The position numbers were made by a program, and so were the translations under genes. Under the pieces are notes generated by a model. That model ran no database searches, was not told the DNA's origin, and was given only the letters and a program-made list of their open reading frames with translations. From Seison nebaliae (taxonomy: Eukaryota; Rotifera; Pararotatoria; Seisonacea; Seisonidae): DNA of 64,000 nucleotides. Shown in pieces: positions 31,635 through 43,590 of this stretch. The stretch is taken from NCBI GenBank assembly GCA_023231475.1, contig JALJEE010000208.1, positions 1 through 64,000 on the forward strand. Reading direction: 5' to 3'. Within the stretch, counting starts at the first letter, position 1; each line of letters starts with the position of its first letter.

Positions 31635-33299
31635 ATGTCGAAGATCGCAAAAAGTTTCTTACGACCTTCTCTAATGAAGAGCGTGTCGAAAGGTAATAAT
31701 CGAGTATTGCCGATGTTGCTCTTACAACAACAAGCGAAGAATTTCTCAATTAGCAATTCGGTAAAAATGGCGGCTGCCGCACCAGAAGTCAGTAAAATTC
31801 TTGAAGAGAAAATAATGGGTCAAAGTATGAAGCAAAATTTGGATGAGACGGGTCGTGTCCTCAGTATCGGTGACGGTATTGCTCGTGTTTATGGTTTGAA
31901 AAATATTCAAGCAGAAGAGATGGTGGAATTCAGTAGTGGATTGAAAGGAATGGCATTGAATTTGGAACCGGACAATGTTGGTGTTGTCGTCTTCGGAAAT
32001 GACAAATTGATTCGAGAAGGTGATGTGGTAAAACGAACAGGTGCGATTGTCGATGTACCGATTGGTGAAGAATTATTGGGACGTGTCGTTGACGCTTTAG
32101 GTAATCCGATTGATGGTAAAGGACCATTAAATTCGAAAGTGAGAGCTCGTGTAGGAGTGAAAGCACCAGGTATCATTCCGAGAACGAGTGTAAAAGAGCC
32201 TATGCAAACAGGAATTAAAGCTGTCGATTCATTAGTACCAATTGGTCGAGGACAACGTGAATTGATTATTGGTGATCGTCAATCAGGAAAAACTGCCATT
32301 GCTATTGATACGATTATTAATCAAGCGAGATTTAATGATGGAAATGATGAAAAGAAGAAACTTTATTGTATTTATGTCGCCATCGGACAAAAGAGATCAA
32401 CCGTTGCACAATTAGTGAAACGATTAACAGATGCTGATGCAATGAAATATACAATCGTTGTTTCAGCTACAGCTTCTGATGCTGCTCCACTTCAATATTT
32501 ATCTCCTTATTCAGCTTGTGCAATGGGCGAATATTTCCGGGATAATGGTAAACATGCTTTGATAATTTATGATGATTTATCAAAACAAGCTGTTGCTTAT
32601 CGTCAAATGTCATTGCTATTACGTCGTCCTCCTGGTCGTGAGGCATATCCTGGTGATGTATTTTATTTGCATTCACGATTATTAGAACGTGCAGCTAAAA
32701 TGAGTGAAGCACATGGTGGAGGAAGTCTAACTGCTCTACCAGTTATCGAAACACAAGCTGGAGATGTATCGGCTTATATTCCAACCAATGTCATTTCCAT
32801 CACTGATGGTCAAATTTTTTTGGAAACTGAACTCTTCCATAAAGGTATTCGACCAGCTATCAATGTCGGTCTGTCTGTATCACGTGTCGGTTCAGCTGCA
32901 CAAACGAAAGCCATGAAACAAGTGGCCGGTTCAATGAAATTGGAATTAGCCCAATATCGTGAAGTGGCTGCATTTGCACAATTCGGCTCCGATTTAGATG
33001 ACGCAACACAACAATTGTTAAATCGTGGTGTGAGATTGACGGAATTGTTGAAACAAGGTCAATATGTCCCAATGGGAATTGAGGAACAAGTGGGAGTGAT
33101 TTATGCTGGTGTACGAGGTCATTTAGATAAGATAAATCCGAAAAATGTTACGAAATTCGAGAAGGCTTTCTTGGCACATCTCCGAACGACCCAACAAGAT
33201 CTCTTGCAAAGTATTAAGAAGCAAGGTGAAATCTCGAAAGAAGATGACGAAAAATTGAAGAAAGTTGTTATTGATTTCATTGCTGGCTTCGAAGAATAG
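31635..33299 (+). CDS. ATP5F1A: mitochondrial ATP synthase F1 subunit alpha
   Basis: Single exon, 554 residues, full family length. Residues 1-45 are a basic, hydroxylated mitochondrial presequence. Then come the beta-barrel domain ([25 protein letters not shown]), the Walker A loop GDRQSGKT at 213-220, the Walker B region [12 protein letters not shown], the visual signature [17 protein letters not shown] and the helical C-terminal domain. Subunit alpha pairs with beta in the F1 head and binds non-catalytic nucleotides. Conservation is very high and codon usage is the least AT-extreme of the local genes, as expected for strong expression. No introns are visible in the coding region. Confidence 0.98.
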   Translation: MSKIAKSFLRPSLMKSVSKGNNRVLPMLLLQQQAKNFSISNSVKMAAAAPEVSKILEEKIMGQSMKQNLDETGRVLSIGDGIARVYGLKNIQAEEMVEFSSGLKGMALNLEPDNVGVVVFGNDKLIREGDVVKRTGAIVDVPIGEELLGRVVDALGNPIDGKGPLNSKVRARVGVKAPGIIPRTSVKEPMQTGIKAVDSLVPIGRGQRELIIGDRQSGKTAIAIDTIINQARFNDGNDEKKKLYCIYVAIGQKRSTVAQLVKRLTDADAMKYTIVVSATASDAAPLQYLSPYSACAMGEYFRDNGKHALIIYDDLSKQAVAYRQMSLLLRRPPGREAYPGDVFYLHSRLLERAAKMSEAHGGGSLTALPVIETQAGDVSAYIPTNVISITDGQIFLETELFHKGIRPAINVGLSVSRVGSAAQTKAMKQVAGSMKLELAQYREVAAFAQFGSDLDDATQQLLNRGVRLTELLKQGQYVPMGIEEQVGVIYAGVRGHLDKINPKNVTKFEKAFLAHLRTTQQDLLQSIKKQGEISKEDDEKLKKVVIDFIAGFEE

Positions 33300-33596
33300 A
33301 TGAAATTTCATTAAAAAATAATTTATGAATTTATCACAAACCGAAAATATTATTATTGATGTTTGAAGATGTTAGAATAAAAACTTTTCGATTATTTCCT
33401 CTTTTATATCAAGCTCTCTTCATCAATTAACAGATCGATAAATTTTATTTTTGTTATCTTATTAATTAATTTAATGGTTAAGTGGAGAGTATATTTAAAT
33501 TAATTGTTTAAAGAGAAAAAAGAAGGGAAAATTTAAAATTTCATTATATTTTACTGTTCATTATATAAAAATTAATAGATAATATGGTTCTTTTTT

Positions 33597-35138
33597 TTAA
33601 GATGTAAATTGATAAGATTGATGATAATTTCCACCATCCGAATATAACATTCCATCATATGACATTGGAGTTGGATTCATCCAATTATTATTATTCATCA
33701 TTCCATTCTGATTTTGTTGTGATTGGAATTGTAACATTTGTTGTTGTTGTAATTGTTGGTTATTGTTGTTATTATTATTATTATTATTATTCAATTGATC
33801 ATTACTATTATGATGATGAGAGAATTGTTGGAGTGATATGGAAGAAGAATTGTGTTTCATTTCATTTCCAAACATCATCGAAATTTCGTTACAAGAATCA
33901 GTTGATGATAAATTATTCTGATACATATCCAGACAATTGTCGGGCATTGATAACGAATTCATAACATTCATATTCTGATGATTGGTTGGTGAGGAATTGG
34001 AGGAACTGTGATTGATTGGAACAGTAATCGGTTCACTTTTCAATTCTCTTAACGATCCCTCCATTCCCAATATCGTCGATGATGGCATTGATGATGATTG
34101 TTGTTGTTGTTGTTGTTGCTGTGATTGATTATGACAATTTGAGTCATACATCGGAATATTTAATGTTGTTTGAACGCTTTGTATTAGTTTGCTACTTCTC
34201 ATTCCATCGAATGGAATTTTCGAACATTTCATTATTGCTTCGTGACTCTATAACAAAAATATAATTTTAGAATGACCAAATGAAAGAGATGAAATAATTG
34301 AATAACTTCAATAATTACTCGGAATTCGTTCAAATAATTTCTTAGGAGAATATTCTCCTTTTCCACTTTCGCCATATTCGATTGTTCTTCTTGTACTTTC
34401 CTAATATATTCGACTGCCGATTTCAAAATGGAACCTTTATTCGGTTTAGCATCGCTGAAATGACAAGTGTCAAATGTCATCAATACGATATGTATAATAC
34501 AAATATTAACCGTTCATATTCCGGAAGTAATTTCCTGATATCTTCTATTCGATCATTGATTTGTATTCTTCTTTTCTTTTCAACTGAATCATAAAAGTGG
34601 AAATGACAATGAATAGATATAAAATTAACTTTCATTATGTGATTGTTTTCTCGCTAATTCGCGAGTTAACATATTCCTTTCGCCATCCTCCAGTTTCTTA
34701 CCATCTATTTGTTTCTTTACAATTCGATTGACACATCGATTGACATTCACCGTATCGCTCGACGATAGACGTGAAGGCTCTCCAAAATAATCGTTACATT
34801 CACTACTCGGATAATGCAATCCGTCGTCATATCGACAAGAATTGGAACGGATCGTTCTCACCGTCATATCTGAATGCCGTTTCCTTCGATTGAGGACAAA
34901 GTCTTCTTCGAACCTCTTCACCAACGGAGATAAAGGAGTCGTCTATTCCGATTAGAGGGAGAGAATTAGCGTTTCCTTCAAATTCAAATTAACTGGTAGA
35001 CTGTTGGATGTTGTGGTGATGTTAGTCCGAATCGTTTCTATAGGTGAACGAATAAGTTGAACATCATTCTGAAAGAGCGAAAGTAATTTAATGGAAAGTA
35101 GTTCTTACAAAATCCTCAGAAGGAAAAAATATCGATTC
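33597..35138 (-). CDS. MITF/TFE-type bHLH-leucine zipper transcription factor
   Basis: Exons reading leftward: 35068-34994, 34942-34630, 34583-34511, 34454-34319 and 34247-33597; every junction keeps phase (introns 46-63 nt except one of 51-71). A 30-nt exon at 35138-35109 also fits, and the true start lies further right, unresolved. Joined exons give KQSHNEIEKKRRIQINDRI, a loop with LLPEYERDAKPNKG, then SILKSAVEYIRKVQEEQ and a short zipper (MAKVEKENILLRNYL). The His, Glu and Arg that read CACGTG/CATGTG are all kept. The NKG-S-IL-K-x2-VEYIRK-x-Q-x-EQ helix is the MITF/TFE (nematode HLH-30) signature. The tail is Gln/Asn/Met-rich. TFE factors drive lysosome and autophagy genes. Confidence 0.8.
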
Positions 35139-36427
35139 CTCAACAAATAATTATCAAAAAAATAAAATGTATCGAGTGAAATGTGAGAAAGGAGAATCAA
35201 ATCGATTTGTATTGTTTACATAATTGGGAAGGCAAGATATCTATAGAAATACAAGTAGTCTCTGAAGTATGGGAGTGTTGACGAAGATAAATGAAATTGT
35301 CATAATTTTGAGACAAACGATTATTTCCGTTTGAAACTGAACGACAATAATTTCTCGGAGTTGAGCGGAAGCAAAAGAGAAAGGAATTGGAGTAAGGAAA
35401 TTGAAAGATGTTCTCATTCCAATATATTCTGTTACGGAACTTATGGATGATACTTCAAGATTCTCCTAACAAAAACTTGACTTTCTCACAATTGACCATG
35501 AATCTTATGATGAATATTCATTATCAATCGTCTTCAACGAACACAAATTTACATTTTAAATTAGAAAATTGGACAAGAAATTAGTGGAGGTGGATCCGAG
35601 ATATTATTAAGTTTATTCTCCGAGAAGGAAGAGAAGTAAATGATAGAAAATTAGAATGAAATATTTAGTTGTTTGATAGATTGTCCTCTTGAAGATGGTT
35701 GTTGAGGCAGATGAGCACTACATCTCCCATATTTGTCGAAGAGCTTACAATGATGCGGTATCATGTTGATCTATATTTACATTACTTCTGACAACGACAT
35801 CACTCGCCGAAAACAATAGCAATCGTTTTCTTTTTTAATAAGAATATTAAGGAAGAGCAAAACATTTGCTACTTATCGCCAATTAGAATGGAGCAGTTTG
35901 ATATTCACAGAACTCATTTCTATTCCTCCTTCCAATCTTTGCAGATACTTCAGACTGAATTTGTGAACAGGAGAAAGGTGAAACTTGTCGATAAACATAA
36001 AGATAAGAATGGAATAAAATGTCAAATAACTCCCGTTGTTTTCTCAAAAAAAAAGAGAATCCTCTTTAGAAGAATTCTTTCATAAAATTTCCTTTCAACT
36101 TCCACCTAATAATCTTTCAAAGATAATCTTTTACGAATAAAATTATCGATTGATTTTCCTCTTTTTGTTTTTTTTTTCATTTTTCAAAAAAAACTCTTTC
36201 CCAATTATCGATGTTAATTATATAATCTTTGCTCATCTGAGAAAGAAAGGAAGAATAACAATTATGAGTTGGAAGTACAAATAAAAGAAGGAAAATATTT
36301 GTGAACGATCAATCGATTATAATCATAATTGTATTGGAATAATGATAAACAAAAATCACATGATTCATCAAAACATCATTCATCCATTCTGAAAGTCGAA
36401 TGAATGGATGAGAGCACACACTTGCCT

Positions 36428-36441
36428 GAGAGAGAGAGAGA
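36428..36441. repeat. (GA)n tract
   Basis: GAGAGAGAGAGAGA, a short simple repeat in non-coding DNA; GA tracts are GAGA-factor sites in some animals, but no function is claimed. Confidence 0.6.
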
Positions 36442-37272
36442 AGATGACGTAGCGGAAGAATGTCAATCTCACTTATTCATAAAGTGATTAATGGTTTCGA
36501 GGGAAGAATATTGCCGCCAATATTCTTCATTATGATTATGAGGTAGAAAGATAAAAATTATGATGAGAAACCGTTCCCTTCTTTCTTCAAGTCGCCACAT
36601 CAAAAAAATGTTGAAACAAAATTTTTTAAAGAAAATTTTCTTTTACTTCATCCCAATCGAACGTCTGTTCCATTTCAATTAATCGATATATCTCTTTGTG
36701 AAAACGATGAAAAGAAACGATCTTACGCATCACTTCAATTTCGATGTTAATTGGGAGATTGATATCTATTCTGAGAAACTTTCTGAAATACCTTCTCTTC
36801 CTCCACACCATACAAATGGAAGAAGAAGATCGTTCTCGACGAGAAGAAGCGAATTGAAATAAATTGTTAAATCATGTTCGAGCGACATCTTAATCAGAAT
36901 GAGAGTTTTGGCAGAAACATTTAGAAGTTAATAAAGTCGATAAGATTCCTCGATCAGATTGACGTCATTTTAATATTGATGACGCTCGATACATTGACGA
37001 GTGTAAACACAAGCGACAGACGCACACCATTTATTAAAAAAGAAGAAGAAGAAGGAAAATCTAATAGTAAGGAATAATTATAGTGGAATATATCGATATT
37101 GATGTTGATGAATAAACAGTGAATACAATTATCGATTCACATCGACATCATCACAATTTTCATTTCCAGTTATTGATTGATTATTCGATAGTCCTCTACG
37201 ACTACTCGATTCCTAAACGCACTACACGTTCTCTATTTTACTGTTCAACTTTCTTTTTATTAACTTTACCTC

Positions 37273-37307
<35 letters not shown>
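37273..37307. repeat. (ATT)n microsatellite
   Basis: About eleven ATT units in non-coding DNA. Confidence 0.85.
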
Positions 37308-37308
<1 letters not shown>

Positions 37309-38523
37309 TCGTAAAATAATTCCTGTTCTCCTTAACCGTCTTTCATGAGAATGAGATAGAATAACAAAAACACAATTAATTATCATTCCAAATTTCTTTT
37401 TGTAGCAAGAAACGTTTTCTTTTAGTTTTGACTTGTGCTAAACGATTAGAGAGACTATTTCTCCCTCTCACGAAAAAATGAAGAAGTACTAACGGGAATA
37501 TCCATTTGATCAGATGGTGCCAGCGTCAAATATTAATCAAGTTAATTATCTCATTTAACTCGAAGAAAGGCAGTTGGATGACGATGATAATGACGATAAG
37601 AGATGTTTAATCGCTCAAGTTAAATCTATTTCTTTTTGTTTGTTTAATATGTCAACATGAAAACCTCTTTCCACTCACACAAGTCAACAATGGAGGAGGG
37701 GAAGATGAGGAAAGCAACGAATAATTTCAGGAGAAGGCTACTCACAATTGCTTTACTTTTGTATCTCTGTCAAAATGAGAATGACAACAGATTTATGAAA
37801 TGGATATTTAATTAGAAGCGAATAAATATGATGAGAACGATCCGAATAAACATGAACGGAATCGACTACCCAATGGAGACACTGTCGATTATCGTGTCGA
37901 TGAAAATTAAATTTTTAATAAATCCGTTTAATTCAAATTAAGACGACTACATTATAATTACCAGTTGTTTATTAACTGAAATTTATTATGTATTTATTCA
38001 TAAAACTACCAAGCTCTTGTCAGAAAAATAAGAAGAAAAACATCTTTCCTTGTCGTATTTGTAAGTTCGGATTTGACTAGCTAATTTTGTTGTATAAACA
38101 TGTTCTTTCGGCTCCGCCACAATCTAACCGTTACGAGCAGAGATTCCTATTGATTCTTCATTAAACTTCAAGTAAATATTTGTGTTCGTCTTCCCGACTA
38201 CTTATTGTTTATCATTGAAATACTATATTTCTACTCAAAAGTTCGAATAAAATTCAACTTTTTCTTCTGCCAACATAAAACAATGATAATTAGACGGATT
38301 CGCTCGTTCACTTCTCCGAAGTGCGACCGCTAATTAATTCAAGAAAACTTACTGTCTTGCCGTTGAAAGAATATTCATTTTGATTTGAATATTTTTTGAT
38401 TAAAAAAAATTTTTCTGAAATAAATTCTGAATTTTTGAATTATTCAACAACAACAGTGGTTGGAAGCAGTGGAAAGCAGTTGTCATTTGAATCAGGATTA
38501 TTCTCAAAATATTCCCAATCAAC

Positions 38524-38697
38524 ATGGGTATCACTTCAACGTTTTACCAAGCTTTCTGGAAACGGACATCGTTTTTTGGAGCAGCAATTATTGGCGGTGC
38601 CTTCTTCTTCGAACGAGGAATCGACTCGACAGCCGAATATATTTGGCGTCGAAATAATAAAGGCAAATTGTGGGACGATATCAAAGACACATTGTGA
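38524..38697 (+). CDS. UQCR10: cytochrome bc1 complex subunit 9 (UQCR10/QCR9)
   Basis: A 57-residue frame, ATG 38524 to TGA 38695-38697. It begins MGITSTFYQAFWKRTSF, has a single membrane helix (FGAAIIGGAFFFERGID) and ends NNKGKLWDDIKDTL. The FFER motif after the helix and the terminal N-x-GKLW-x-x-IK are the family hallmarks (human 'MFFERAFD...EGKLWKHIKHK'). QCR9 is a small inner-membrane subunit of respiratory complex III that contacts the Rieske protein and cytochrome c1. Two longer overlapping frames in the same strand are shadows of this gene. No coding intron. Confidence 0.85.
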   Translation: MGITSTFYQAFWKRTSFFGAAIIGGAFFFERGIDSTAEYIWRRNNKGKLWDDIKDTL

Positions 38698-39089
38698 GAA
38701 GATGGACAAGAGATGACACAATCATAAATAATCGAAATAATCGAAATTATTAAATTACTTTTTATTATTAGATAATCATTTTATAATTAGAAAAATTCTA
38801 CTGCTACTGTTAAATTTCTTTTTCCATAATATTTCCATGAATTTCTTGAAAAAATAACTTTGGAAGGTTTTGTATTTTTCTTGAAATTCTCTTTTTCATT
38901 TCCCAAAATTTATTTGTGTGAGGGCAATTAAATTTTCCTTTTTTTTCTTTTCTCCATATTTCATTTTTGGATTTCTAGGAATTATGTTGAATGATAATTT
39001 AAATTTCTCGAAATACTTTCGATTTCACTTGAAATATTTTTTTGGTTTTTGTAGGAACCAATTTTAATTTTTTCTTTTTTGATGATTAA
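38698..39089. other. intergenic region
   Basis: 392-nt convergent 3'-3' spacer between UQCR10 and the large membrane protein, T-rich. Nothing recognised. Confidence 0.4.
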
Positions 39090-42000
39090 TTAAATTTCTT
39101 CATATTTCTTCTTTCTTAACGTAAAAATAAAATTATTATTCGTCTGACATTCTTTCATAATAACGGAGAGTTGTTGCTCTTCATCTTCCAAATCTCTCGA
39201 TGTAATTTCTCTATTATTCTCCTCGATATCATAATCCGGTTCAGTATAATATGGATATTTCGCTGTTTCAATTCTCTCGCACATTTCTTCATTCGATTTT
39301 TCTCTGAGAAACAGTTCATTATTATTGTTGTTGTTATTATTTAATTGGATTTTTTTAGTATTTTGGTTAGAAGTAAATGTGGAATAATGTTGATGTTGTT
39401 GTTGTTGTTGTCGATGAGGGTTATGGTTATTTGGATAATGTTGTTGTGAAAGAAATGATGAACCTTTACTCTTCAAATTAATGACATGAGATGTGGATCG
39501 ATTAACGATATTAATTGGCGTTTTCGAATTAATCCATTCATAAGAATTGTCATTAATTTTCAATTTTTCATTATTTGGACGACATTCATAATCAGTTGGT
39601 GGTGTCAAATGAAACTGGTTGGTCATATTGGGTTGAATTCGGAAGAGTAAATTCTTTCCAGGATTAATCGACGACTTATGAGCAATTGGATGATGGATAT
39701 CGATTGATTTGTATTTGGAAAGTAAATTATCATTTCGATTCTTCTCGATAATTCTCTCGAATTTCTCTTTCAATTCATTGATGGAGAGTACACGATCTAA
39801 TTCAGATTCACCTAAAATCGACGTGTTTAATAATTTTGGAATTTGTTCTTGTCGTTGCATTTGTTTCTCTTGATTCATTCGATAAGAAACGAGTTGATGA
39901 TAAGGAGTGATAATTGACGATTTGGACGAAGCAGCCGAATTGGCTTGGAGAGAATTTGTATTAGTTGTCGATGTTTGAATAGTTGTAGTACTCGTCATCA
40001 TATTGGTGATGTTGATAGGCTTCAAAGAATCGATTCTCTTCCACGAATGTGGATTGGTATCAGTCAATGATTTTAAATGATCAGAATTCTTATAGTAATC
40101 AATCGATTGAGGTAATGATCTAGTATTATGAACGAACGAATAATTGTTGTTATTGTTATTGTTATCATCAGTAATTTGATTCATACATTGATGACTGAGA
40201 GAGATTTGATGATTGTCTAATTTGTTCGAAGAGTATTCGAATGATTTCACTGATAAATTATCAGTAGAATAACAATCGATAATTTTCGATGATGATGATC
40301 GAGACGAGATGACGGAAGGAAAAACTGATGCTGATTGTGAAGATTGTGAAGATTGACTAGATTGATTAGATTGGGAGAATGATGAGTTGAATAAATTCTT
40401 TTCATTTCGATGATAATATTTGAAAAGTAAAAATTTCACTTGGAGAATTTGGAATGGAATGAGGAAAAATATCGTTACAATGAAATATCGAAGGAAGACG
40501 ATGGTTGAAATGAATAAATCATTCGTAGCCATTGAATGTAATTGACGAACGAGATTAGTAAACGATTTATTCATCACATCCAACATATAATGACAACTGA
40601 TTGTCAATAAAGCGATGAAAACGTTGAACGACGGTTTTTTCGAATTATTCTCCCCATTACCACTTGTCCATGTTGAATTAAAAGAGAATTTCTTATGAAC
40701 CGCTTCATTATCATCATCATCATCAATCGACTCATTATCTGATTGACCAAATGCAGCCACACTTATCACGATTAATGTGAGCGTATTCAAGAGAAGTAAA
40801 AGACAATTAACCGTTAAAATGGTGAGTGATGGTAACGAATGTTTCTTCAAATATTTCTTCATCTGATAGAACATTCCAACTCCATAAAAGAAGAAAATCA
40901 TACAAATCGGATATTCGATTAATAAATGAATGAAATGAATATGAAGATATGGAACATTCTTGTTTACTTTTATTCTTCTCTTTTTTCCATTTCCCACAAT
41001 TTCCACATTTGGTCTGATCGTGAAATTGATTTTTGCTAATCGATTCAATAACGTTGACTTTTCCATTTCATTCTTTTCCATTTCTTTCCACTCTCCAATG
41101 GTCGTTAAGAAAGAATTATCTTTTAAACGTTTTTCAACTGTTGTTATTATTCTTTTCCTTGTCGTTGGAAATGTTCGTGTTGTTCGTGTAGTATCACGGA
41201 AAGTTGATGGAAGATTTGTGGATTTCGAAGTAAATTTTGAAATAAAGTTCAAATTATTTGATTTCCTACTCATCATCGTTGATAATGTTGTTATTAATTT
41301 CTTATCTGTTATTGATGTTGTGATTGTCGTGCTAACTAATGATGGAATAGAAATGGTGGTTGTTAAAGAAAGAATTCTCAATAATTTGACAATATTAAAT
41401 TGTTGGAGTTCTTCGTTCAATTTCATCGAATTATTCATTTTCTCATTTCTAACAACGACGATCGATTTTTCTTTTTCGATTGTTGATGTTGATGTTGATG
41501 TTGTTGGAATTGTTGTGTAGCGATGACCGATCTTTATGGGATAAACATCATTTCTAAAACCATTTCTAACGAAATTAATTAATTGAAGTAGAAACTTCTG
41601 TTTCCCTTCTCCTTCCTCATTCGATGGAGTAATGACGTTTCGTCTATGTCGTTCTAGAATTTGATTTGATGCAATTGTTCTGGTATTCATATCGGAATAA
41701 TTCCAATAGACTAAACTTATCCAAAATTGTATCATCAACAGGAAGATGATGAGAAAGATGAGAAGTATATGATAATTCTTCTTCTCTTTTCTCCTTAATT
41801 GATTCCGACGATTGATTGAATTGATGGGATGCATCAAATTCTTTATCCGTTGCCAATTTGCACGTGTATTCAACGACGTTAATGAGTCGTCAGTGTTCAA
41901 TGTCAAGTCGACACTATGTTTGGTGGCTAATCGACTTTTAATGGAAGTGAGAGCATTCTCACTACGATGACGAAGTATGAGGAAGATTTTATGAATCTTC

Positions 42001-42977
42001 TTATCTCCATCCATTGACATACGATAAGATTGCATATGTTTCTTGTAGAATTGGGAGAGTTTATTCAATATCATTCTACAAAGTCGTTTTCCTTTCATTT
42101 TATTTTGAGGAGAATTCAATGAATTTCTTCCCATCGATTCTCTCTGATACATCTTATAATAGAATTGGAAGAGGAGCGACAATAAAACGTTGCTGAATGT
42201 GGTGAATAAGGGAACGATGAATAATTTCGATTTTTCAAAATTGTTTAATAAGAATGTCAGATGTCTCTCAACCATCGTTAATTCCACAAAATTATTATTC
42301 GTTCCATTCAATTTCTCCACATCACTTAACAAGATATTGAGCGCTGTAAATAAGAAGAAGTTGACGAAATAGAGAACGATCAACATTCGATTAATTCTAA
42401 GATGTTGAACTGATTTCAATGAAGAGATTTCCCTTCTTCTCATTATCTTCTCTTCATTATTGTTATTGTTATTGTTATTATTATTATTCTTATCCATTTC
42501 ATTCGACTGATGAGTTGATGGAGAATGAAGATGTAAATAATAATTTCTAATAAATTTAATGAAACGATAAATTCGTTGATTATCATTTTGTGGTATCATA
42601 AATTTCTTTTTATTAATCCTTCTAAAATTATCGTTATTGTTATTGTTGTTGTTTATGTTGTGGTTAAAGTTATTGTAAATATCGTTATGATATGATGATC
42701 GTGCAAATCTGACATTAGTCGATTGTTTCAATGAATAATTCATCACATTCACTAATATACTTCCAATAATATTAATGAGAAGAAGTATCATCGTGATGGA
42801 AAAAATGAGAATTGTTATAATACATAAAACTCGATGATTCACACCATTATCATATTGATATGAGAGTAGAATGTTTATTGAATGGCTCCTCCACACCTGA
42901 TGGAAAGTGGTTGATGGAATATTTAGAAATTGCATAAAACTATTCCAAATTGGCTTTACCAGATAAACGATCGACAT
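39090..42977 (-). CDS. large eight-segment membrane protein (tincar-like?)
   Basis: Reads leftward from ATG 42977 to 39090, 1295 residues. The frame extends 25 codons further only to GTG, so ATG 42977 is used; an upstream exon remains possible. About eight hydrophobic segments: near 50-80, 198-219, 252-276 and 392-417, then four in the second half (HFIHLLIEYPICMIFFFYGV, LTILTVNCLLLLLNTLTLIV, FIALLTISCHYMLDVM, FISTIVFLRYFIVTIFFLIP). Between TM4 and TM5 is a Thr-rich loop; the last ~480 residues are a Ser/Asn/Gln-rich cytosolic tail. Eight TM helices with a long disordered tail recall insect Tincar, but I cannot confirm this by sequence motifs. Confidence 0.6.
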   Translation of the reverse strand: MSIVYLVKPIWNSFMQFLNIPSTTFHQVWRSHSINILLSYQYDNGVNHRVLCIITILIFSITMILLLINIIGSILVNVMNYSLKQSTNVRFARSSYHNDIYNNFNHNINNNNNNNDNFRRINKKKFMIPQNDNQRIYRFIKFIRNYYLHLHSPSTHQSNEMDKNNNNNNNNNNNEEKIMRRREISSLKSVQHLRINRMLIVLYFVNFFLFTALNILLSDVEKLNGTNNNFVELTMVERHLTFLLNNFEKSKLFIVPLFTTFSNVLLSLLFQFYYKMYQRESMGRNSLNSPQNKMKGKRLCRMILNKLSQFYKKHMQSYRMSMDGDKKIHKIFLILRHRSENALTSIKSRLATKHSVDLTLNTDDSLTSLNTRANWQRIKNLMHPINSINRRNQLRRKEKKNYHILLIFLIIFLLMIQFWISLVYWNYSDMNTRTIASNQILERHRRNVITPSNEEGEGKQKFLLQLINFVRNGFRNDVYPIKIGHRYTTIPTTSTSTSTIEKEKSIVVVRNEKMNNSMKLNEELQQFNIVKLLRILSLTTTISIPSLVSTTITTSITDKKLITTLSTMMSRKSNNLNFISKFTSKSTNLPSTFRDTTRTTRTFPTTRKRIITTVEKRLKDNSFLTTIGEWKEMEKNEMEKSTLLNRLAKINFTIRPNVEIVGNGKKRRIKVNKNVPYLHIHFIHLLIEYPICMIFFFYGVGMFYQMKKYLKKHSLPSLTILTVNCLLLLLNTLTLIVISVAAFGQSDNESIDDDDDNEAVHKKFSFNSTWTSGNGENNSKKPSFNVFIALLTISCHYMLDVMNKSFTNLVRQLHSMATNDLFISTIVFLRYFIVTIFFLIPFQILQVKFLLFKYYHRNEKNLFNSSFSQSNQSSQSSQSSQSASVFPSVISSRSSSSKIIDCYSTDNLSVKSFEYSSNKLDNHQISLSHQCMNQITDDNNNNNNNYSFVHNTRSLPQSIDYYKNSDHLKSLTDTNPHSWKRIDSLKPINITNMMTSTTTIQTSTTNTNSLQANSAASSKSSIITPYHQLVSYRMNQEKQMQRQEQIPKLLNTSILGESELDRVLSINELKEKFERIIEKNRNDNLLSKYKSIDIHHPIAHKSSINPGKNLLFRIQPNMTNQFHLTPPTDYECRPNNEKLKINDNSYEWINSKTPINIVNRSTSHVINLKSKGSSFLSQQHYPNNHNPHRQQQQQHQHYSTFTSNQNTKKIQLNNNNNNNNELFLREKSNEEMCERIETAKYPYYTEPDYDIEENNREITSRDLEDEEQQLSVIMKECQTNNNFIFTLRKKKYEEI

Positions 42978-43590
42978 TTTTTTCAAAAAAAAACCGTCGT
43001 ATATGTCTCTGTGATTTCTAATTAGATATTCTTCCTTTTTACCATCTAACACAATTCTTACTTGATCTCAACTCAATTAGTAGGTCATCTAACTGTATGA
43101 ACTGATTAACATGATTAGACTCATTTGTTTACCGAATGGAACTCGTGGATCTTCATTATCACTTTCCACACATCGATTTGATGAGACTTCTCCAGAACGA
43201 GATTAACTAAATTTGCTGACAACTCTACAACTACCAATTTCATCTCAACAAATAACTTCTTCATCACATTACTCTCCCTTGTCCCGTCATCAATTATCTT
43301 ATTGACTTTTCTCCACTTAATTCTTACCATAATCATTCCACCAAATTTCAAATTCCACCAATAAAACGATGGATGGAAAAAATATTGAAATAATTCCCAT
43401 AGAAACGATAAGATCAAATTATTTTATTTAAAAAAAAGTTTAAAAAATTTTCCTTTGATCACTCCCACAAAAGCTTTTTCCCCTAGAGAATTTTATGAGA
43501 AAAAAATGGAAAAGAAAAAAAAATGATGAAGAAAAATTGTTTAATTCTTAAGCGAATGAGAAAATTGAAGATTCTCAGTTGAATGAAAAA
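42978..43590. other. divergent intergenic region with a doubtful minus-strand ORF
   Basis: 5' flanks of the large membrane protein (minus) and EDEM2 (plus). A minus-strand frame at 43417-43121 (98 codons; e.g. VMKKLFVEMKLVVVELSANL) ends right at a GTAAAC donor-like site, but its phase does not fit the downstream frame of the membrane protein. It may be an unlinked exon or chance. Confidence 0.3.

Larger units (their letters stand above)
35139..38523. other. long gene-poor region
   Basis: About 3.4 kb upstream of the bHLH-zipper gene and of UQCR10. Its right portion next to 35140 must contain the missing first exon(s) of the bHLH-zipper gene. Also holds a GA tract (36428-36441) and an ATT tract (37273-37307). 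Short frames here are A/T-biased and not convincing. Confidence 0.4.

Noticed and set aside
38396-38716. 106-codon plus-strand frame and a 65-codon frame at 38460
   Set aside because: The third frame encodes UQCR10 with family hallmarks; these two lack any recognisable motif.
40960-41520. Plus-strand 186-codon frame rich in Val/Phe
   Set aside because: Antisense shadow of the Thr/Asn-rich part of the large membrane protein.
43121-43417. 98-codon minus-strand frame as a 5' exon of the large membrane protein
   Set aside because: Its donor-like end leaves phase 0, while the downstream frame needs one leftover base; no alternative acceptor fits.
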